DNA of 6,439 nt from Gammaproteobacteria bacterium (GTDB lineage Bacteria > Gemmatimonadota > Gemmatimonadetes > Longimicrobiales > Gaopeijiaceae), in contig JAHEKL010000166.1 in NCBI GenBank assembly GCA_024638345.1, forward strand, positions 1-6,439, in the 5' to 3' direction. How positions within the stretch are numbered: the first letter of the stretch is position 1; each line of letters opens with the position of its first letter. Both the position numbers and the translations under genes were made by a program. Positions 1 to 6,180 of the stretch are shown here, piece after piece. Under the pieces are notes generated by a model. The model ran no database searches and had not been told where the DNA came from. It saw only the letters and a list, made by a program, of their open reading frames with translations.

Positions 1-36
1 CTGCTGGCGGGGTCCAGAAGAGTAGGGGCACACGGT

Positions 37-61
37 AGGCGACGGAAGACTTCCGCCGCCT
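37..61 (-). terminator. Hairpin downstream of the 93-residue gene, possible transcript 3' end
   Basis: Positions 37-47 pair with 51-61 around a 3-base loop, giving an 11-pair stem. Read as minus-strand RNA, every position pairs, with one G-U wobble. Read as plus-strand RNA, that position becomes an A-C mismatch. The structure is therefore better on the strand of the gene that stops at 75-77, and it begins 13 bases past that stop. No U-rich tract follows, so it is not a textbook intrinsic terminator. It could instead protect the 3' end or be a chance GC-rich fold. I see no gene in 1-74. Confidence 0.4.
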
Positions 62-74
62 CGCCTCGTCCCGC

Positions 75-356
75 CTAGCGACTTCCCCCGAGACCGAAGA
101 ACAGAAGGAAGAATCCGTAGAGCGCGAGGACAGAGCCGTTCGAGAGAATTCCGAGCCATTTCAGCGTTCGCGGCCGTCTACCGCCCCGGACGGCGAGCAC
201 GAGTCCGGCGAGGGCGGCGAGGACCACGATCAGCACAGGTAGGAGCGTTGCCGGGATCGGCGCTGGCCACGCGTCGGTCTCATGAACGAGCGCAGCGATC
301 GGCCCCAGGACGGCCGCGACCGTGAGGCGGCCCGGGGCACTCCCGTTATTTCTCAC
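75..356 (-). CDS. Small hypothetical membrane protein, 93 residues
   Basis: I do not recognise the family. The protein has two clear hydrophobic segments, about residues 35-56 (starting PATLLPVLIVV) and 66-88 (including LALYGFFLLFFGL). A third, weaker one lies near 11-25. A strongly basic stretch (RGGRRPR, 57-63) separates the two strong segments and by the positive-inside rule should face the cytoplasm. No catalytic motif or cysteine is visible. The start is a GTG; it is favoured because there is no ATG in the frame and AAGGA sits 6 bases upstream. The gene begins only 10 bases after the stop of the M48 protease gene on the same strand, so the two are almost certainly co-transcribed. A role as partner, substrate or membrane anchor of that protease is possible, but nothing in the sequence shows it. 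The stop is TAG. Confidence 0.72.
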   Translation of the reverse strand: MRNNGSAPGRLTVAAVLGPIAALVHETDAWPAPIPATLLPVLIVVLAALAGLVLAVRGGRRPRTLKWLGILSNGSVLALYGFFLLFFGLGGSR

Positions 357-362
357 GCCCCG

Positions 363-367
363 TCCTT
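363..367 (-). promoter_or_regulatory. Ribosome binding site (AAGGA) for the 93-residue gene
   Basis: On the minus strand AAGGA ends 6 bases before the GTG start at 356. It overlaps the first base of the stop-codon triplet of the upstream protease gene (367-369). It decides the GTG start and suggests that a ribosome terminating on the protease gene could re-initiate here. Confidence 0.6.
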
Positions 368-1461
368 CAGCTCACGCCCCCGACGCCACGTAGGCTGTCC
401 AGCAAGCTGTCCCGCATCTTGCGCGCAGCCGAGGCCAGATCGTCCACGAATTCGCTCGCATCGGCCCGGTACGCCGCGGCTGCGGCCGTGAGATCATCGA
501 CGTAGGTCGGCTCCGGGTCTTCCCGATGCGCGTACTCGCCCCTCAAGACCCGATCGTACTCCCCCTTCTCGATCCAGCTCCTCAACTCGGAGACTCTCAG
601 CACGTAGAAGGGGTGGGTGGCACCCAGGAGGTTGAGCACCTTGAACACGGAGTCGGCGATGTCCTCGCTCTCGCGGTAGGCTTCCGCCTGCTCGAGGAAA
701 GCGGTGACGCTCGTCTCGGCCGCATCACCCCCGCCCGCCATCTTGAGCATGGATCGAAACACGATCCGCGGGTCCTGCACGCCCAACAAGCCTGCTCGGT
801 CGGAAGAGAGCTCGCTCTTCCTGTACCACTCGAGAAGCGCCACGAGGACCGCTCGGGCGGCAAGGCCCACGATCGGGAATCCACGCTCCGCCAGCTGTAT
901 CAGGATGACCATCATGGTCCGGTAGAGAACGTGGCCGCTGAGGATGTGCCCGACCTCGTGAGCCAGCACATACTGGAGCTCGTCGTCGTCGAGAAGCTGA
1001 AGGGTGCCGGAGTTGAGGATCACGAAGGGTCTGTTCATCCCGTACGCACCCGCGTTGACGAGCGGCGTCTGCGAGACGAAGAGCGGGTACTCCTCGGGTG
1101 CGTCGAGCGTAGCCAACACTTCTCCGTAGAGGCGATGGACCCGCTCGAATTGACGCTCCGAGACGCGTACCGCGTTCGCCTGGAAGGCGAGACGGATCGG
1201 CTTCTCACCAAAGAACCCGAAGAGCTTTCGAAGCACCTCGTCGAAGATCGGGATCGCTCTCAGAGCTTGGAGGGCCGCACGGTCCGCGGGGTGCTCCCAA
1301 GCTCTGGGCGAGATTCCGGTCAGCGATCTGCGGGCACGCGCTCCCGAGCCGGCTTCAGTCGCGTCATGGCCAGACCCGTGCCCTCCCGCCTCGTCATCGT
1401 CGGCGTTCGAGGGTTCGTCGGGCCGTCCGTCGTCGGGAGAGACCGGGTTATCGCCCGTCAT
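367..1461 (-). CDS. M48-family zinc metallopeptidase
   Basis: A 364-residue M48 peptidase, in the same superfamily as HtpX and Ste24. The zinc site is HEVGH at residues 168-172, with His168 and His172 as ligands and Glu169 as the general base. The third ligand is probably Glu217 in ELSSDRAG, followed by Asp221 of the family ExxxD pattern. A THPF motif at 282-285 matches the conserved THP element of the family. Between HEVGH and ELSSD lies a hydrophobic stretch, about 182-211, that could insert in or lie on the membrane. Unlike HtpX there are no transmembrane helices before the active site and no signal peptide. Instead the first 45 residues are acidic and rich in Asp, Glu, Gly and Ala, so probably disordered. 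The ATG start has GGAG 7 bases upstream (1469-1472). The gene is followed after 10 bases by a small membrane protein gene. The fold and chemistry are secure; the substrate is unknown, with membrane-protein quality control as one inference. Confidence 0.93.
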   Translation of the reverse strand: MTGDNPVSPDDGRPDEPSNADDDEAGGHGSGHDATEAGSGARARRSLTGISPRAWEHPADRAALQALRAIPIFDEVLRKLFGFFGEKPIRLAFQANAVRVSERQFERVHRLYGEVLATLDAPEEYPLFVSQTPLVNAGAYGMNRPFVILNSGTLQLLDDDELQYVLAHEVGHILSGHVLYRTMMVILIQLAERGFPIVGLAARAVLVALLEWYRKSELSSDRAGLLGVQDPRIVFRSMLKMAGGGDAAETSVTAFLEQAEAYRESEDIADSVFKVLNLLGATHPFYVLRVSELRSWIEKGEYDRVLRGEYAHREDPEPTYVDDLTAAAAAYRADASEFVDDLASAARKMRDSLLDSLRGVGGVS

Positions 1462-1503
1462 CGAAGCGCTCCAGTCGCAGGTTCGCGTGAGATCCGCCGG
1501 GTC

Positions 1504-1522
1504 GAGCGTTGGGCGAACGCTC
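1504..1522 (-). other. Perfect 7-bp hairpin between the PLP enzyme and protease genes
   Basis: GAGCGTT (1504-1510) pairs exactly with AACGCTC (1516-1522) around a 5-base loop, 38 bases past the stop of the trans-sulfuration gene and 42 bases before the protease start. No T tract follows on either strand, so a terminator is not proven. Just before the hairpin on the minus strand is TAAGGT (1525-1530), which has the T, A and final T of a sigma-70 -10 box. I found no good -35 box in front of it. The hairpin could separate the two minus-strand transcription units or sit in the protease leader. Confidence 0.3.
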
Positions 1523-1559
1523 CTACCTTACGGGCTTGGGTCGGGGAAGTTTCATGGGG

Positions 1560-2720
1560 TCAGAGGCCGGCCAGCGCCTGTTCCAGGTCCTCCAGGAGGT
1601 CCGCCTCGTCCTCGATGCCGACGGACACGCGCACGAGCCCGTCCGTGATGCCCATCGCACGCCGACGCTCGGCGGGAACGGAGGCGTGCGTCATCGCGGC
1701 CGGAAGTCCGATCAGCGATTCCACTCCGCCAAGAGACTCCGCCAGGGCGAAGATCCGGGTGCCTTCGACCAGCCGCTTCGCCCGTTCGGGAGTACCCATC
1801 TCTACCGCGACCATGCCTCCGAATCCGTCCATCTGTCGAACCGCCAAGTCGTGCTGTGGATGGGAGGTGAGGCCGGGATAGTGGGTCTCGTGAACGGCCG
1901 GATGCGACTCGAGGAAGCGGGCGACCGCGAGGCCGTTCTGGTTATGAGCGCGCATCCGGAGGTGAAGGGTCTTCGTGCCCCGCAGGACGAGCCAAGCGTC
2001 CATGGGACCCGGAACCGCTCCGGTGGTCTTCCTCACGAACCGTATCTCGTCCGCCAGGGAGACGTCGTCGACGACGACCGCACCACCGAGCACGTCGGAG
2101 TGGCCATTCAAGTACTTCGTGGTCGAGTGCACGACCACGTCGGCGCCGAGCTCCAGGGGGCGCTGGTTGTAGGGCGTGGCGAACGTGTTGTCGACCATCA
2201 GGAGTGCCCCGTTCTCGTGCGCGATCTCGGCCATGACGGCGAGGTCACAGAGACGCATCATCGGATTCGTGGGCGGCTCTACCAAGAGGAGACGGGTCTC
2301 CGCTCTGAACGCATCCCGAACCCGATCGGGCTCACGCGTGTCCACGAACGCGAACTCGAGACCGAGCCGGGCGAGTACCCGAGTGAACAACCTCGTCGTT
2401 CCTCCGTAGGTGTTCTCCTCGCTCACGACGTGATCCCCGGCCGAGAGTGTCTTGAGCACGGCCTCGATCGCAGCCAGCCCGCTAGCGAAGGCGATCCCGT
2501 GCGCTCCGCCCTCGAGCGCGGCGAGGTTTCTCTCCAGAGCCTCCCGGGTCGGATTCTGCACTCGGGCATACTCGTAACCCAGATGACGACCCAGCTCCGG
2601 CTGCACGTAGGTCGAGGTCTGGTAGATGGGTGGCATGATCGCACCGGTCGTAGGATCCGGCGTCTGTCCGCCGTGGACGGCGCGGGTTCCGAATCCGGCG
2701 TATCGCTCCAGTCGGCTCAT
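1560..2720 (-). CDS. Cystathionine gamma-lyase-like trans-sulfuration enzyme (PLP)
   Basis: A 386-residue Cys/Met-metabolism PLP enzyme, close to the usual length for the family. It probably cleaves cystathionine to cysteine, 2-oxobutyrate and ammonia in the cytoplasm. Lys202 in HSTTKYLNGHSD is the PLP Schiff-base lysine and Asp177 in VDNTF holds the pyridine nitrogen. Tyr51 and Arg53 in YARVQNPTR reach the phosphate of the neighbouring subunit, and Tyr105 stacks on the cofactor. Positions matching human gamma-lyase Glu59, Arg62, Tyr114, Arg119 and Glu339 are Glu50, Arg53, Tyr105, Arg110 and Glu334. E. coli gamma-synthase has Asp at the first of these. The wider text (FASGLAA, YPGLTSHPQH, LPAAMTHASVP) also reads more like gamma-lyase. 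Gamma-synthase, methionine gamma-lyase or a dual activity cannot be excluded. I chose ATG 2720 (MSRLERYAGFGT), where the family similarity begins, with GAGAG 5 bases upstream. ATG 2744 and GTG 2789 are longer in-frame options with no better binding site. It is divergent from glmM. Confidence 0.9.
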   Translation of the reverse strand: MSRLERYAGFGTRAVHGGQTPDPTTGAIMPPIYQTSTYVQPELGRHLGYEYARVQNPTREALERNLAALEGGAHGIAFASGLAAIEAVLKTLSAGDHVVSEENTYGGTTRLFTRVLARLGLEFAFVDTREPDRVRDAFRAETRLLLVEPPTNPMMRLCDLAVMAEIAHENGALLMVDNTFATPYNQRPLELGADVVVHSTTKYLNGHSDVLGGAVVVDDVSLADEIRFVRKTTGAVPGPMDAWLVLRGTKTLHLRMRAHNQNGLAVARFLESHPAVHETHYPGLTSHPQHDLAVRQMDGFGGMVAVEMGTPERAKRLVEGTRIFALAESLGGVESLIGLPAAMTHASVPAERRRAMGITDGLVRVSVGIEDEADLLEDLEQALAGL

Positions 2721-2808
2721 GTGGGCTCTCGGGACGGGGTTCATTCTCGAGTCCGGCGCGGGCCGGAAGCTATTCGGGAGACCGCACACGGCGCCACCGA
2801 AAAGGACG

Positions 2809-2837
2809 TTGACACGCCTCTGCCCTGTCGTGAACCT
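2809..2837 (+). promoter_or_regulatory. Candidate sigma-70 promoter for glmM-glmS-dtd
   Basis: A perfect -35 hexamer TTGACA (2809-2814) is followed after 17 bases by GAACCT (2832-2837). This -10 is poor overall but keeps the two most important positions, A at position 2 and T at position 6. Transcription would begin near 2844, leaving a leader of about 65 bases that carries the palindrome and the small hairpin. The -35 match is plain in the sequence; the promoter call is an inference. Confidence 0.35.
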
Positions 2838-2853
2838 TCAAACCGTTCGTCCC

Positions 2854-2863
2854 GCATATATGC
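2854..2863. promoter_or_regulatory. Perfect 10-bp palindrome GCATATATGC, possible operator
   Basis: GCATATATGC is its own reverse complement and is an AT-rich core in a GC-rich surrounding. It lies 45 bases before the glmM start. It could be a dimeric regulator site, or a -10-like element (CATATA or TATATG) usable on either strand. I found no good -35 at 16-18 bases on either side. Confidence 0.3.
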
Positions 2864-2866
2864 TTC

Positions 2867-2882
2867 GGGGTCGGATCACCCC
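2867..2882 (+). other. Short hairpin in the glmM leader
   Basis: GGGGT (2867-2871) and ACCCC (2878-2882) form a 5-bp stem with a 6-base loop, 13 bases upstream of the glmM ribosome binding site GAGG (2896-2899). It directly follows the palindrome. The stem is short, and such folds arise by chance in GC-rich DNA. Confidence 0.2.
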
Positions 2883-2908
2883 CGTCCCCTTTCGCGAGGC
2901 TCAGATCG

Positions 2909-4300
2909 ATGCCCGTCCCTCTCCCGGGCGACCTCATGGTCAGCGTGTCCGGCTTCCGTGGAAAGGTCGGATCGTGTCTGACCCCAGAGCTGATTGGCTC
3001 ACTCGCCGCGGCGTTCGGGGTGTTCCTGTCCGAGGATGGCGCGAGCGGTCCGGTGTACCTCGGGCGGGACTCGCGCACGTCCGGCCGCATGTTCGCCCAG
3101 TCGGCGAGCGCAGGACTCGTCAGTGTCGGACGCGACGTGGTGGATCTAGGAGTCGCCCCGACCCCGACGATCCTCCTCGCGGCCGAGCGGGGCCAAGCAG
3201 CCGGGGCCCTGGCGGTGACGGCCAGCCACAACCCGGCGGAGTGGAACGCGCTCAAGTTCGCGGGCTCCGACGGCAGCTTCCTCGAACCGCAGCGGATGCG
3301 AAGATTCCAGGGTCTCCTTGATGAGACCCCGATTCCGCGAGCACGTTGGGACGAGCTGGGCTCCATCCATGAGGACGTGGGTTCCATCCAAAGGCACGTG
3401 GACGAAATCCTGGGCCTTCAGGTGCTCGAGGTCGAACGAATTCGACGGCGTGGTTTCAGGGTCGCCGTGGACTGCGTTCGGGGCGCCGGTGGGCTCATCC
3501 TTCCCCCACTCCTGACGTCCCTGGGCTGCGAGGTCACCGGGATGGGTTTGGAGCCGGACGGGCGCTTCCCGCGGGACCCGGAGCCCACCGCGTCGAACCT
3601 CGTCGAGCTGGGGGATCTGGTCCGGACCACCGGAAGCGAGATCGGTCTTGCCGTGGACCCGGATGTCGACCGGCTTTCGTTGGTCGATGCGGACGGCAAG
3701 CCTCTCGGGGAGGATATGACGCTGGGTCTCTGCGTGGCCGTCGCGCTGGGCCGTCGAGTGGGCCCGGTGGTCACGAACCTCTCGACCTCTCGCATCATCG
3801 AAGACATCGCGCGCGAGGGTGGCGCGCCCCTCGTACGCGTGCCGGTCGGTGAGGTCAACGTCTCCCGACGGATGCGCGCGGAGGGTGCGGTGATCGGTGG
3901 GGAAGGGAATGGGGGCGTGATCCTACCGGACCTGCACCTGACCCGCGACGCGCCACTCGCATGCGCCCTCGTTCTTCAGCATCTGGTGGATGCGGAGAGC
4001 GGGCTTCGAGAAGCGGTGGCGCGCTGGCCCGAATACACGATCGTCAAAGAGAAGATCGACTTCCCGAGGGCTCAGATCGACTTGGCCTACGCGCGATTGG
4101 CGGAGCGCATGCCCTCCGCCGAGATCAACCGGGACGACGGGCTGCGCCTCGACTGGTCGGCCGACGGACAGTGGCTTCACGTGCATCCATCCGGGACCGA
4201 GCCGGTCGTCCGGTTGATTGCGGAAGCCCGAACAGAGAAGGCGGCCCGCGAGATCATCTTGCAGGCACGGGACTTGCTTCTCGATCTTCGGAAGGTCTGA
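2909..4300 (+). CDS. glmM: Phosphoglucosamine mutase-type alpha-D-phosphohexomutase
   Basis: A 463-residue alpha-D-phosphohexomutase that probably converts glucosamine-6-phosphate to glucosamine-1-phosphate for UDP-GlcNAc synthesis. The four active-site loops appear in order. They are TASHNP (104-109, phosphoserine Ser106), DPDVDR (250-255, Mg2+ ligands Asp250, Asp252, Asp254), GEGNGG (331-336, sugar loop) and HPSGTEPVVR (426-435, phosphate binding). The N-terminus reads SVSGFRGKVG instead of the FGTDGIRG of E. coli GlmM, and the sugar loop is not GEQSGH. This puts the protein in the branch I remember from Bacteroidota and some archaea rather than the classic bacterial GlmM branch. Phosphoglucomutase or phosphomannomutase activity is possible by sequence; the adjacent glmS, 44 bases downstream on the same strand, favours GlmM. 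The ATG at 2909 has GAGG 9 bases upstream. Met10 (2936) is an alternative that also precedes all family motifs but lacks a visible binding site. Confidence 0.88.
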   Translation: MPVPLPGDLMVSVSGFRGKVGSCLTPELIGSLAAAFGVFLSEDGASGPVYLGRDSRTSGRMFAQSASAGLVSVGRDVVDLGVAPTPTILLAAERGQAAGALAVTASHNPAEWNALKFAGSDGSFLEPQRMRRFQGLLDETPIPRARWDELGSIHEDVGSIQRHVDEILGLQVLEVERIRRRGFRVAVDCVRGAGGLILPPLLTSLGCEVTGMGLEPDGRFPRDPEPTASNLVELGDLVRTTGSEIGLAVDPDVDRLSLVDADGKPLGEDMTLGLCVAVALGRRVGPVVTNLSTSRIIEDIAREGGAPLVRVPVGEVNVSRRMRAEGAVIGGEGNGGVILPDLHLTRDAPLACALVLQHLVDAESGLREAVARWPEYTIVKEKIDFPRAQIDLAYARLAERMPSAEINRDDGLRLDWSADGQWLHVHPSGTEPVVRLIAEARTEKAAREIILQARDLLLDLRKV

Positions 4301-4344
4301 GCCCGATCGCCGGAGCCACCTGACACGCGGGAGCAGCATAGGAA

Positions 4345-6180
4345 ATGTGCGGGATCGTCGGATACGTTGGACCCCAGCCAGCCTCGCCCATTCTACTCGA
4401 GGGGCTCAAAAGACTGGAGTACCGAGGGTATGACTCGGCCGGTGTGAGCATCGTCGGAATCGAGGGGATCCTCCACACCGTGAAGGCCCCGGGTAAGCTC
4501 GACAAGCTCGAGGCGTTGCTCGAAGCCCAGCCGCTCAAAGGCACCTGTGGCATCGGACACACCCGTTGGGCAACTCACGGAGCGCCCAACGAGATCAACG
4601 CGCACCCGCACACTTCGCTCGACGGGACGATCGCGGTGGTTCACAACGGCATCATCGAGAACGCCGGGGTGCTTCGTAAGGGTCTGGAAGCCGAGGGTGT
4701 CGAGTTTCGGAGCGAGACCGACAGCGAGGTCTTGGTTCATCTGATCGACCGGATGTGGCCAGCGGGAGGGAAGCTGGAGGATGCCGTCGTAAAAGCTCTG
4801 GAGCAGGTGATCGGGGCCTACGGTATTGCCGTGGTGAGCTCTCGGGATCCCCGAAAGATCGTCGGTGCGCGACACGGATCCCCCCTCCTCGTCGGTGTCG
4901 GGGAAGGCGAGATGATGGTTGGATCGGACGCGGCGGCCGTCATCGCTCAAACCCGCAACGTCGTGTACCTGGACGACGGGGACTACGTCGTCGTGACCGC
5001 CGACGGGTACCGGGCTCGACAGCTCCACCACGGCACGGTCCAGCGTCCGGTACACGAGGTCACCTGGGACCTCGGCGCGATCGAGAAGGGCGGCTTCGAT
5101 CACTTCATGCTGAAGGAGATCTTCGAGCAACCCGAGACCCTCAGGGACGTGACTCGAGGTCGATTGCTGGAGGAGGACGGAGACGCGAAGCTGGGTGGGA
5201 TCACCATTCCCGATGAGGAGCTACTCGAGGTCGATCGGATCGTCATTACGGCCTGTGGCACGTCCTGGCACGCCGCCCTGATCGGCGAATACATGCTCGA
5301 AGACCTCGTTCGCATTCCGACCAAGGTCGAGTACGCGTCGGAGTTCCGATACAAGAGCCCGGTGATCGACTCCAACACGCTCGTGATCGTGATCAGCCAA
5401 TCCGGCGAGACCGCCGATACACTGGCGGCGCTCAGGGAAGCGAAGCGTCGCGGGGCGAGAGTGATGGGAATCGTGAACGTGGTCGGCTCCACCATCGCCC
5501 GCGAGACCGATTTCGGAATGTATCTGCACGCCGGCCCCGAGATCGGCGTGGCTTCGACCAAGGCGTTCACGAGTCAGGTGGCCGCCCTGGCCCTCTTCAC
5601 GCTCTATCTCGCACGTCGTCGTGGCTTTCCGATCCTCGAAGGGCGGAGGCTGGTCAAAGCCTTCCAGGCCCTTCCCGGCCAGGTCGCAACGATCCTCGAG
5701 CAGAACGACGCGATTCGAACGCTGGCGGAGGAGTACAAGGACGCTCCCAATTTCCTGTATCTGGGACGCGGGGTTCAGTTCCCGGTTGCCCTCGAAGGAG
5801 CTCTGAAGTTAAAAGAGGTAAGTTACATTCATGCAGAAGGATATCCGTCCGCGGAAATGAAGCATGGGCCGATTGCGCTCATCGATGAAGCGATGCCGGT
5901 CGTGTGCCTGGCTCCGCGCGACGCGGTATACCGGAAGGTGGTGTCCAACATCGAAGAGGTTAAGGCGCGTGCCGGCCGAGTCGTCGCGATCGTGAACAAC
6001 GGGGCGCAGGAGCTTGTGGGGAAGGTGGACCACTTCATCTCCGTGCCGGAGACTCACCCCTACCTCCTACCCATCCTTACGGTGATTCCCCTCCAGCTGC
6101 TGGCCTACCACATTGCGGTCTTGAGAGGCTGCGACGTGGATCAACCCAGAAACTTGGCCAAGTCCGTAACCGTGGAATGA
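4345..6180 (+). CDS. glmS: Glutamine--fructose-6-phosphate aminotransferase (isomerizing)
   Basis: Makes glucosamine-6-phosphate from fructose-6-phosphate and glutamine, the first committed step of hexosamine synthesis, in the cytoplasm. At 611 residues it is close to E. coli GlmS (609). The protein begins MCGIVGYVG, so Met removal exposes the catalytic Cys2 of the N-terminal glutaminase domain (about 2-220). Other glutaminase residues are visible in HTRWATHG (72-79), NG (101-102) and ETDSE (124-128). Two SIS domains follow. The first carries TACGTSWHA (302-310), SQSGETADT (351-359) and ASTKAFTSQ (403-411). The second carries Lys488, Glu491 and His507 of the isomerase site. The C-terminus DQPRNLAKSVTVE is canonical and holds Lys606. 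No key residue is missing. A GGAG lies 11 bases before the ATG (4330-4333) and AGGA almost touches it. The 44-base gap after glmM is too short for a glmS ribozyme. One oddity is the AT-rich codon island at 5806-5846. Confidence 0.98.
   Translation: MCGIVGYVGPQPASPILLEGLKRLEYRGYDSAGVSIVGIEGILHTVKAPGKLDKLEALLEAQPLKGTCGIGHTRWATHGAPNEINAHPHTSLDGTIAVVHNGIIENAGVLRKGLEAEGVEFRSETDSEVLVHLIDRMWPAGGKLEDAVVKALEQVIGAYGIAVVSSRDPRKIVGARHGSPLLVGVGEGEMMVGSDAAAVIAQTRNVVYLDDGDYVVVTADGYRARQLHHGTVQRPVHEVTWDLGAIEKGGFDHFMLKEIFEQPETLRDVTRGRLLEEDGDAKLGGITIPDEELLEVDRIVITACGTSWHAALIGEYMLEDLVRIPTKVEYASEFRYKSPVIDSNTLVIVISQSGETADTLAALREAKRRGARVMGIVNVVGSTIARETDFGMYLHAGPEIGVASTKAFTSQVAALALFTLYLARRRGFPILEGRRLVKAFQALPGQVATILEQNDAIRTLAEEYKDAPNFLYLGRGVQFPVALEGALKLKEVSYIHAEGYPSAEMKHGPIALIDEAMPVVCLAPRDAVYRKVVSNIEEVKARAGRVVAIVNNGAQELVGKVDHFISVPETHPYLLPILTVIPLQLLAYHIAVLRGCDVDQPRNLAKSVTVE
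5806..5846 (+). other. AT-rich, atypical-codon island inside glmS
   Basis: By hand count only 14 of the 40 bases at 5807-5846 are G or C, in a gene that is otherwise strongly GC-rich. The codons for residues 489-500 run TTA AAA GAG GTA AGT TAC, then ATT CAT GCA GAA GGA TAT. This is the only TTA I find in frame in glmS. The encoded segment is the highly conserved KLKEVSYIHAEGY at the isomerase site, so the protein is normal and only the synonymous choices are odd. Confidence 0.6.

Larger units (their letters stand above)
2721..2908. promoter_or_regulatory. Divergent intergenic control region
   Basis: These 188 bases separate the minus-strand trans-sulfuration gene from the plus-strand glmM-glmS-dtd run, so promoters for both should lie here. 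Visible elements are TTGACA facing right (2809-2814), the palindrome GCATATATGC (2854-2863) and a GGGGT/ACCCC hairpin (2867-2871 with 2878-2882). On the minus strand, TTGAAG (complement of 2836-2841) is a possible -35, but I see no matching -10. I recognise no SAM riboswitch before the sulfur gene and no glmS ribozyme. I find no credible gene in the stretch. Confidence 0.6.

Noticed and set aside
1..74. Possible end of another gene at the left edge
   Set aside because: The stretch is too short to support a coding call. It contains the hairpin at 37-61 and nothing else recognisable.
526..1881. A 451-codon open frame on the plus strand across the protease gene
   Set aside because: It lies opposite a gene with intact M48 motifs and runs on into the PLP enzyme gene. 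Its translation shows no recognisable domain. Long antisense frames are expected in GC-rich coding DNA.
2720..2789. Longer N-terminus of the trans-sulfuration enzyme starting at GTG 2789 or ATG 2744
   Set aside because: The added 8-23 residues do not resemble the family and neither start has a better ribosome binding site. Family similarity begins just after ATG 2720.
2721..2908. Possible SAM-type riboswitch before the trans-sulfuration gene
   Set aside because: I read the minus-strand leader and found no recognisable S-box core. Only a short GGGGT/ACCCC hairpin is visible.
1509..2981. A 490-codon open frame on the plus strand across the trans-sulfuration gene
   Set aside because: It is the antisense shadow of a clearly real PLP enzyme and runs into the start of glmM. 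It has no recognisable domain.
4301..4344. Possible glmS ribozyme upstream of glmS
   Set aside because: The gap is only 44 bases, far shorter than the ribozyme, and no recognisable core is present.
4393..5130. A 245-codon open frame on the minus strand within glmS
   Set aside because: It is a shadow of the glutaminase domain of glmS and contains no motif of its own.
5786..5814. Internal promoter for dtd inside glmS (TTGCCC, 17 bases, TTAAAA)
   Set aside because: Both boxes are poor matches, and the ATGA overlap already explains dtd expression. It is kept only as one possible reading of the AT-rich island.
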